Source: Myroides odoratimimus
Lineage (GTDB): Bacteria > Bacteroidota > Bacteroidia > Flavobacteriales > Flavobacteriaceae
Assembly (NCBI RefSeq): GCF_030326305.1
Contig: NZ_JACAKB010000006.1
Span: 36,284 to 100,283 of the forward strand
Reading direction: 5' to 3'
DNA: 64,000 bases
Below, one piece after another: positions 58,820-64,000 of the stretch. Below the pieces are notes generated by a model that worked only from the letters and a program-made list of their open reading frames with translations, was not told the origin of the DNA and ran no database searches. The position numbers and the translations under genes were made by a program. The number at the start of each line of letters is the position of its first letter. The first letter of the stretch is position 1.

Positions 58820-59644
58820 ATGACAATAAATTGTAAAGGGGAATTAATTGATTTAAGTATTCCCAAAATTATGGGAATACTGAATGTCACTCCTAATTCT
58901 TTTTTTGACGGAGGGAAGTATAAGACAGATAATGCCTTTCTGAGTCATGCTGAGCAGATGATAAGAGACGGTGCTGACTTTATCGATGTAGGTGCTTATT
59001 CTAGTAAACCAAGTGCGGAGTATGTATCTGAACAAGAAGAAATAGACCGTATCGTTCCTATTGTAGAGTTACTTCAAAAAGAGTTTCCTAACATTCATCT
59101 TTCTATTGATACTTTCAGAGCAGGAGTAGCACGTGCTACGATAGAAGCAGGAGCATCTATGATTAACGATATTGCTGCCGGATATTTAGATGATAAAATG
59201 TTAGAAACAGTAGGAGAGTTGCAAGTGCCTTATATCATGATGCACATGAGGGGAAATCCCCAGACTATGCAGTCTATGACTACATATAATGACTTAGTAA
59301 AAGAAGTGAAAATATACTTCTCAGAGCGAGTAGCGAAAGCAAGAGAATATAAGATTAACGATATCATACTAGATCCAGGCTTTGGCTTTGCTAAAACATT
59401 GGAACAAAATTATGAGCTGATGAGTAAAATGGAGTTGTTATCTTCTTTTGAATTGCCTATTTTAGTAGGTATATCTAGGAAGTCGATGATCTATAAGTTA
59501 TTTGATATTACTCCTCAAGAGGCATTAAACGGAACAACAGTATTAAATACAGTAGCTTTACAAAAAGGAGCTCATATCTTAAGAGTTCACGATGTGAAAG
59601 AGGCTGTGCAAACAAGAGAAATAATAAAACAATTGAGTATATGA
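58820..59644 (+). CDS. folP: Dihydropteroate synthase
   Basis: The 274-residue TIM-barrel enzyme joins p-aminobenzoate to the pterin pyrophosphate in folate synthesis and is the sulfonamide target. Motifs: IMGILNVTPNSFFDGGKY, DVGAYSSKPSAEY, SIDTFRAGVARATIEAGA, MHMRGNPQTMQ, DPGFGFAKT and VGISRKSMIYKLF. ATG 58820 gives the usual family start; the longer frame from 58772 adds a non-conserved leader. It is divergent from DUF1599 and overlaps the lipoprotein gene by 4 bp (ATGA). Confidence 0.95.
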   Translation: MTINCKGELIDLSIPKIMGILNVTPNSFFDGGKYKTDNAFLSHAEQMIRDGADFIDVGAYSSKPSAEYVSEQEEIDRIVPIVELLQKEFPNIHLSIDTFRAGVARATIEAGASMINDIAAGYLDDKMLETVGELQVPYIMMHMRGNPQTMQSMTTYNDLVKEVKIYFSERVAKAREYKINDIILDPGFGFAKTLEQNYELMSKMELLSSFELPILVGISRKSMIYKLFDITPQEALNGTTVLNTVALQKGAHILRVHDVKEAVQTREIIKQLSI

Positions 59645-60249
59645 AAAAAGTGCTACTATTAATACCTGCTTTACTATTATTAGTGAGCTGTAATAAGAAA
59701 GAAATGCAATTAAGTAGAGCTTCTTTTATCGTTGAAGAAGGAATAGATGATCATTCACCTATTTACTTTGAAACAGGAGAAGAAGGAAAGAGTTTTAATT
59801 TAAATGATGCCAACAGAATTGCTGGTACAAATTATATTGTTTCTGTTCAACGCGATTTAAATGCTAAAGAAGTACTACAAGAGATCAAGAGAATTAAAGA
59901 TCACAAATATGCAGAAGACAATATGCATAGAGATGAGAAGGGAGTATATCTAAGTTATGCTGATACACTACACAAGCACCTTTCTCTTTTTCCAATTAAA
60001 GACTTAGACTTTGGTTTTGTAGGACCTACTTCTTTAGATAAAGTAGTATATCTAAAAGATGCTAATAACTTTTTAGTAGAAGGCAAGTCAGTAACTAAAG
60101 ACCAATTAATAGAAGCTATAAAGGATAAAGATAGTCTACAATTAGGAGTGAATAAAGACGTAACATACGAAACTTATTTACAGACTCGTATTTTCTTTGT
60201 AGAAAAAGAAGTAGTAGATAAGTTTTTAAAGACAGATTTAATCTATTAG
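59641..60249 (+). CDS. Lipoprotein coupled to folP, function unknown
   Basis: The 202-residue product has a lipobox (MKKVLLLIPALLLLVSC, Cys17) and a charged, mixed alpha/beta mature part (YFETGEEGKSFNLNDANRIA; DKVVYLKDANNFLVEGKSVT). It overlaps folP by 4 bp, so translation is coupled. No family recognised. The mature protein should sit on a membrane facing the periplasm. The link to folate is positional only. Confidence 0.7.
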   Translation: MKKVLLLIPALLLLVSCNKKEMQLSRASFIVEEGIDDHSPIYFETGEEGKSFNLNDANRIAGTNYIVSVQRDLNAKEVLQEIKRIKDHKYAEDNMHRDEKGVYLSYADTLHKHLSLFPIKDLDFGFVGPTSLDKVVYLKDANNFLVEGKSVTKDQLIEAIKDKDSLQLGVNKDVTYETYLQTRIFFVEKEVVDKFLKTDLIY

Positions 60250-60256
60250 TTGAATC

Positions 60257-60382
60257 GTGAAACTGTGAAATCGTTTTTTTGTGAAACCGTGAAACCGTTT
60301 TTTGTGAAACTGTCCACTGTAAACCGATTAACTGTCCACCGTAAACCGTAAACTGATTACTGTAAACTGTAAACCGTTCACC
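60257..60382. repeat. Degenerate heptamer/minisatellite repeat
   Basis: About 125 bp built from AAACTGT/AAACCGT-type 7-base units joined by GTG or GTCCAC and T-runs (GTGAAACTGTGAAATCG, GTGAAACCGTGAAACCG, then TGTAAACCG and CGTAAACTG variants). It fills the gap between the lipoprotein gene and rlmH. No ORF or tRNA is inside. Confidence 0.75.
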
Positions 60383-60388
60383 AAAAAC

Positions 60389-60862
60389 CTATTCGTGATG
60401 ATAAGGTTCATTGCGTAGGATAGTGAATCCTCTATAGATCTGTTCGATAATAAATAAACGAATCATCTGATGGGAAAATGTCATTTTAGAAAGTGATATT
60501 TTCCCTTTTGCATTTTTATACACGTCTTCTGAGAAACCATAAGGTCCTCCGATTACGAATACTAAGGTCTTGATACCAGAGTTCATCTTCTTTTGTAGCT
60601 CATCAGCGAAGCCAATGCTAGTAAACTCCTTTCCTTTATCATCTAGTAAGATTAGCTGATCAGTAGGGCCTATCTTAGATAAGATTAATTCTCCCTCTTT
60701 TTGTTTCTGCTGATCTTCAGACATATTCTTCGCATTTTTGATATCAGGAATTACCTCTAGGTCAAACTTTACATAAAAAGACAATCTCTTCATATATTCA
60801 TCCATTAACGTTTGTAATGGTTTACTGTCTGTCTTTCCTATTGCAAGTAATTTGATATTCAT
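60389..60862 (-). CDS. rlmH: 23S rRNA (pseudouridine1915-N3)-methyltransferase RlmH
   Basis: The 157-residue SPOUT enzyme methylates pseudouridine 1915 of 23S rRNA helix 69. It has MNIKLLAIGKT at the start, LILLDDKGKEFTS, the SAM-knot FVIGGPYGFSEDVY, and the invariant C-terminal RGFTILRNEPYHHE. Full length. It is single; the gap downstream contains the heptamer repeat. Confidence 0.96.
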   Translation of the reverse strand: MNIKLLAIGKTDSKPLQTLMDEYMKRLSFYVKFDLEVIPDIKNAKNMSEDQQKQKEGELILSKIGPTDQLILLDDKGKEFTSIGFADELQKKMNSGIKTLVFVIGGPYGFSEDVYKNAKGKISLSKMTFSHQMIRLFIIEQIYRGFTILRNEPYHHE

Positions 60863-61003
60863 CTGTCTGATTTATTTTTTTGCAAAAGTAGTTTTTTTAT
60901 AGAAAATAGCACACTGTCTAAGGTGTATTTATAGCCAATGTAATACTAGGTTGCAGATGTACAACGCAATTTTAGTGATTAATGCAATCATAGTAAGGTG
61001 TGT

Positions 61004-61705
61004 TTAAGTTAGTTGGTGTCGTCGAATGGAATGGTGTATCTCTTTGCGCATAAAGGGTATAAATACAAAAAGAGAGATATAAACCCATAGTATTAATAAG
61101 GTTATCAAAAAGGAGGTTAGAATGAGAAAGCTAATCGATGAAATATAGTTTTGTAATAGATTAATCAGATTAAAAGAAGGAGTTATAACTAGTATCACAG
61201 GACTTCCAAGAGCCATAGTAGCCACTCTAGTTAAATACCACTTCTTATTACTTTCTTTATTGATCTGTTTGAGTTCTATCTGCCATCTGACCCCCATACC
61301 AATAAAACTTAAAAGAAGTATAAAAGATGTGATTGTAAATATTTCTAAATAGTAATTAGGCAGAGTTAAACCAATAGCGAAACTCAATAAGAATATAGCT
61401 AGTGAAACAATTATTTTAGGAATGGTGAAGAAACTTAATAAGACCTTATACATCTGTTTTAAGTAACTATTCGTTGCCAGTTTTATTTTAGAGTCCACTA
61501 CATCACTAAACCCAAATACCCCAAACTTCTTAAACTCTCTATCTAGTGCTGTTTCAAAAGTTAGTGAACCATCCTCTTTCCATTGAGACTCTATTCCATT
61601 GGCTAAGTGATCGACTAGCTCCAGTTCGATATCATAATATTCTACATAGTGTTTCTTTACGAAAGTGTGTAGAGCTTGTATTTGGTTAGTAGATAGTGTT
61701 TTCAT
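61004..61705 (-). CDS. Paralogous membrane protein 1 (N-terminal helical module + TM domain)
   Basis: The 233-residue protein has a ~75-residue cytoplasmic module (MKTLSTNQIQALHTFVKKHY, YYDIELELVDHLANGIESQW, FKKFGVFGFSDVV) and then four hydrophobic helices (~85-230). No known domain was recognised. Three paralogues lie directly upstream on the same strand; it is last, 8 bp after the second. Its first ~200 bp are almost identical to the start of that second gene, while the membrane part differs. The DHLA.(S/G)IE motif is shared by the complete paralogues, except that number 3 has DHIACEIE. Confidence 0.75.
   Translation of the reverse strand: MKTLSTNQIQALHTFVKKHYVEYYDIELELVDHLANGIESQWKEDGSLTFETALDREFKKFGVFGFSDVVDSKIKLATNSYLKQMYKVLLSFFTIPKIIVSLAIFLLSFAIGLTLPNYYLEIFTITSFILLLSFIGMGVRWQIELKQINKESNKKWYLTRVATMALGSPVILVITPSFNLINLLQNYISSISFLILTSFLITLLILWVYISLFVFIPFMRKEIHHSIRRHQLT
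61500..61705 (-). repeat. N-terminal cassette repeat, copy 1
   Basis: The sequence 61500-61705 is nearly identical to 62208-62403, with roughly a dozen differences, and identity stops abruptly at the junction with the TM-coding part. Both encode the ~70-residue cytoplasmic module. Confidence 0.85.
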
Positions 61706-61713
61706 AACAGTAG

Positions 61714-62403
61714 TTATAGGGTGTTAAATTTCTTGATAGTAGCTTCTTTTTCTAGTTTGAGCTTAGGAGATATAACATTATATGTAATGTATATCCAGAG
61801 TCCTACGAATAAGATAAGTACACTTGATAACACAATAGACTTATTAGCTATAAACCTTCCGAAATAATACGTGATGTATAGAGCAGATAAAGGAAATGCT
61901 ATTACAGATAATCTTATTCTATCCATAAACCATTTCTTTTGAGTTGCTTTATGAAGCTTTTTAATTTGAGTCGCCTCCATGATATAATAAATGAAAACTA
62001 GAGGCATTAGACTCCATATAATCACAGAGATTATATCTCTATTCTCAAACATAGTTGATAGATAATTAAGTGATGTATATATGATATAAAAGAGTACACT
62101 CGTTAAGAGTAATTTAGGCCAATGCAGGAAGCGCAGAACTTCTTTTAGAATAATGCCAAGATAAAAATGCGATAGAGTATTCTCCTTCTTTTCAATGATT
62201 GTACTAAACCCATATACCCCAAACTTCTTAAACTCTCTGTCTAACGCTGTTTCAAAAGTAAGTGAACCATCCTCTCTCCATTGAGACTCTATTCCATTGG
62301 CTAAGTGATCGACTAGCTCCAGTTCGATATCATAGTATTCTACATAGTGCTTTTTTACGAAAGTGTGTAGAGCTTGTATTTGGTCAGTAGATAGTGTTGT
62401 CAT
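61714..62403 (-). CDS. Paralogous membrane protein 2
   Basis: The 229-residue protein shares its N-terminal ~70 residues almost exactly with paralogue 1 (MTTLSTDQIQALHTFVKKHY; LVDHLANGIESQW; FKKFGVYGFS) but has an unrelated-looking four-helix membrane part (VLRFLHWPKLLLTSVLFYII, ALYITYYFGRF). It lies 8 bp upstream of gene 1 and 19 bp downstream of gene 3. The pattern of a conserved module with a variable membrane part suggests recombination or gene conversion. Confidence 0.75.
   Translation of the reverse strand: MTTLSTDQIQALHTFVKKHYVEYYDIELELVDHLANGIESQWREDGSLTFETALDREFKKFGVYGFSTIIEKKENTLSHFYLGIILKEVLRFLHWPKLLLTSVLFYIIYTSLNYLSTMFENRDIISVIIWSLMPLVFIYYIMEATQIKKLHKATQKKWFMDRIRLSVIAFPLSALYITYYFGRFIANKSIVLSSVLILFVGLWIYITYNVISPKLKLEKEATIKKFNTL
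62208..62403 (-). repeat. N-terminal cassette repeat, copy 2
   Basis: Partner of 61500-61705; see the shared ACTAAACCCA...ATACCCCAAACTTC blocks and the near-identical run up to the ATG. Confidence 0.85.
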
Positions 62404-62422
62404 AATAGTGCTGATTTAATAG

Positions 62423-63058
62423 TTAAGAAGACTTTAATTGACCTTTCTTTATTAAGTTTCTGAATAAATAGATATGATACCAAGTAAGAATAAAGTGGTA
62501 CATAACTACATAATCTATACTTTTATAGTTTAACTCAAGTAAGTCATCTAAAAAGGCCATCAGAACAAACAAGAAAACACTTAAACTGATTTCTATTACC
62601 AATAACCGTTTGTATATATCTAAATAATATCCTTTTAGTTTTCTAGTTTTATACAGTGAGATAGTTGCGACAGCTACAGTAATTGTTAGTATTGACACAA
62701 AAGCTGTCATAGCATTTATTTCTTGGATGCTGAAGAAAACTGTAAACCCAACAGATACAAAAAAAGTCAAGAGGTATGTAATCCAATTCGATTGAGTAGT
62801 AAGTTTAGCTACAGGCTGAGCTATAAACTTAGGAATACCTTTATAAATCCCGAAGTACTCAAGTAATAATTTAGAGTGCCATTTATTAAATACAATATTG
62901 TATGCCTCTCTATATTCATCGCCTTCACTCATTAGTTCTTCTATCTCACAAGCAATGTGATCTAGTACCTCATCACGAGTATCTTGATACTTGATGTTGT
63001 ATTGAGTGATTAAGAATTTTTCTATTTGTTTTATTTGGTCAGTAGATAGTGTTGTCAT
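62423..63058 (-). CDS. Paralogous membrane protein 3
   Basis: The 211-residue protein has a diverged module (MTTLSTDQIKQIEKFLITQY, IKYQDTRDEVLDHIACEIEE, AYNIVFNKWHSKL) and then four to five TM helices (~85-205). In place of DHLA it has DHIA. The conserved pattern D/E..E..DH.A..IE is retained. It lies 6 bp after gene 4. No known domain recognised. Confidence 0.72.
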   Translation of the reverse strand: MTTLSTDQIKQIEKFLITQYNIKYQDTRDEVLDHIACEIEELMSEGDEYREAYNIVFNKWHSKLLLEYFGIYKGIPKFIAQPVAKLTTQSNWITYLLTFFVSVGFTVFFSIQEINAMTAFVSILTITVAVATISLYKTRKLKGYYLDIYKRLLVIEISLSVFLFVLMAFLDDLLELNYKSIDYVVMYHFILTWYHIYLFRNLIKKGQLKSS

Positions 63059-63064
63059 AAGTGC

Positions 63065-63763
63065 CTAGTTAATAGTTTTTAATATTCTATCTCTTTCATT
63101 TTTGTAGGTTGGCTTGATGATATTAAGACCTACATATATACTAAGTATAGTTAAGGTAATACCTGAGGCCATTAATAAACAATCTCCTATAGAATCATAG
63201 GTAGTAGGTAAATCAAAGAGCCTTTTACCTTGCATAATGATATTAAAGAAGATTGTATTCGAGAGTAACGAAAAACTCATAACAGATGAATAAGTACTGT
63301 CTAATAGTAGTTTTTTATTCACTTTTTTGCGTAACATTAAATCTTTTGCATAGCTATAAAAGAATACAATAACTGGGCTCATTATAAATATCATTGTTAA
63401 GAATTTAAATTCTTGACCTATCCAATGAAGTAATGCTGCAATGAGTAAAACTATAGCTATAACTGTAACTATTAAGGGAAATGTGAAAAACTCTTTTAAA
63501 GATCTAAAAAACATATGTTTATATTCTCTGAACTTTTGTTTCTCTCTACTTTCTTGAATAGATAAGAATTTATAAGAACCAAAGTTGTCATATTCTTTAG
63601 CTAATAGGTATTCTAAGCTATTATTGTCACTTTCAGACCATTTCTCTTCTATAGAAGAAGCTAGATGATCAGTAAGTTCTTCTATTATTTCGTAATACTT
63701 CACATCTTTACTGATAATAAAATCTTTTATCTCTTCTATTTGATTAATAGTAAGTGTTTTCAT
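63065..63763 (-). CDS. Paralogous membrane protein 4
   Basis: The 232-residue protein has the module (MKTLTINQIEEIKDFIISKD, VKYYEIIEELTDHLASSIEE, KEYDNFGSYKFLSI) followed by four to five TM helices (FPLIVTVIAIVLLIAALLHW, FLTMIFIMSPVIVFFYSY and more). It lies 2 bp downstream of a further membrane-protein gene that runs out of the window. The packing shows a single operon. Confidence 0.73.
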   Translation of the reverse strand: MKTLTINQIEEIKDFIISKDVKYYEIIEELTDHLASSIEEKWSESDNNSLEYLLAKEYDNFGSYKFLSIQESREKQKFREYKHMFFRSLKEFFTFPLIVTVIAIVLLIAALLHWIGQEFKFLTMIFIMSPVIVFFYSYAKDLMLRKKVNKKLLLDSTYSSVMSFSLLSNTIFFNIIMQGKRLFDLPTTYDSIGDCLLMASGITLTILSIYVGLNIIKPTYKNERDRILKTIN

Positions 63764-63765
63764 AA

Positions 63766-64000
63766 TTACAATATTTTAGATGAAACACTGTTGTATTCTT
63801 GGTTATGTTTTAAGGTCAAATACATGGCTGTATTCGATAAGAATATAGCTAGTAGTAAGAATGTTAGGTTTAAGTAAACTATCGAAAAAGTACTCGTGAA
63901 ACTATAATATAAAGATACCATACCATCTAAAACAAATACACTAAACCAAGCAACGCCTTTGATATGTTCAGTGTAATAATCCAGTTTAAAGTTCGCGTAA
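63766..64000 (-). CDS. Membrane protein upstream of the paralogue array, 5' part outside window
   Basis: The minus-strand frame is open from the window edge to TAA at 63766-63768, ending ANFKLDYYTEHIKGVAWFSV, FVLDGMVSLYYSFTSTFSIV, YLNLTFLLLAIFLSNTAM and EYNSVSSKIL. The visible ~78 residues are the end of a membrane protein with two hydrophobic helices. It lies 2 bp upstream of paralogue 4. Whether it has the N-terminal module cannot be seen. Confidence 0.7.
   Translation of the reverse strand, partial: YANFKLDYYTEHIKGVAWFSVFVLDGMVSLYYSFTSTFSIVYLNLTFLLLAIFLSNTAMYLTLKHNQEYNSVSSKIL

Noticed and set aside
60257-60382. CRISPR array
   Set aside because: Units are about 7 bases, degenerate and without unique spacers.

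Overview
The window is chromosomal DNA from a low-GC member of the Bacteroidetes, most likely a Flavobacteriaceae relative such as Myroides or Flavobacterium (genus is inference). Evidence: AT-rich intergenic DNA, many genes preceded by the Bacteroidetes -7 element TAnnTTTG, few Shine-Dalgarno sequences, and family content typical of that phylum (BT_3928-like DoxX protein, DUF1599, DUF6428, CusA-TolC fusion). No rRNA, tRNA, CRISPR array, insertion sequence or prophage module was seen.

Layout. 1-5903: the 3' part of a giant repeat fibre protein and a secreted lectin-like partner. 6278-13837: an iron/2OG oxygenase, a PepSY-type inner-membrane operon probably for siderophore-iron handling, small regulator-linked genes (DUF1801, GyrI-like, WYL regulator), a large DKNYY-like protein, and an outer-membrane protein gene broken by one stop codon. 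13899-19328: copper chaperone, racemase homologue lacking a catalytic cysteine, LysR-YeiH pair, acyl-CoA carboxylase beta subunit. 19993-32530: core genome, with phosphate uptake (DUF47-Pit), prfB with its programmed frameshift, threonine aldolase, a dnaA neighbourhood (RsmI-like, LMW phosphatase, dnaA, thioesterase), ribD and prmC. 32722-43203: metal and stress region, with an RND heavy-metal efflux operon (adaptor plus RND-TolC fusion), an aldehyde dehydrogenase, a GIY-YIG nuclease next to a REP-like inverted repeat, and an ars operon with two matching operators. 43885-54394: accessory genes (metallopeptidase, methyltransferase, NTPase/GNAT, Crp, SMR efflux, a TPR-histidine-kinase/LuxR pair, a siderophore-interacting protein, AraC). 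54568-60862: a conserved redox/housekeeping operon ending in tpiA, folP and rlmH. 61004-64000: at least five tightly packed genes, of which four complete ones encode paralogous membrane proteins of unknown function with a shared N-terminal module.

How the parts act together. Several units deal with metals: PepSY operon, SIP protein, CopZ, RND efflux and ars. Surface biology is represented by the repeat fibre, lectin, lipoproteins and peptidase. The least explained parts are the paralogous membrane-protein array at the right end, a roughly 300 bp dispersed non-coding element present at 14.4 and 43.4 kb, the fibre protein that varies in length by ten-residue steps, and the REP-like/GIY-YIG pair.
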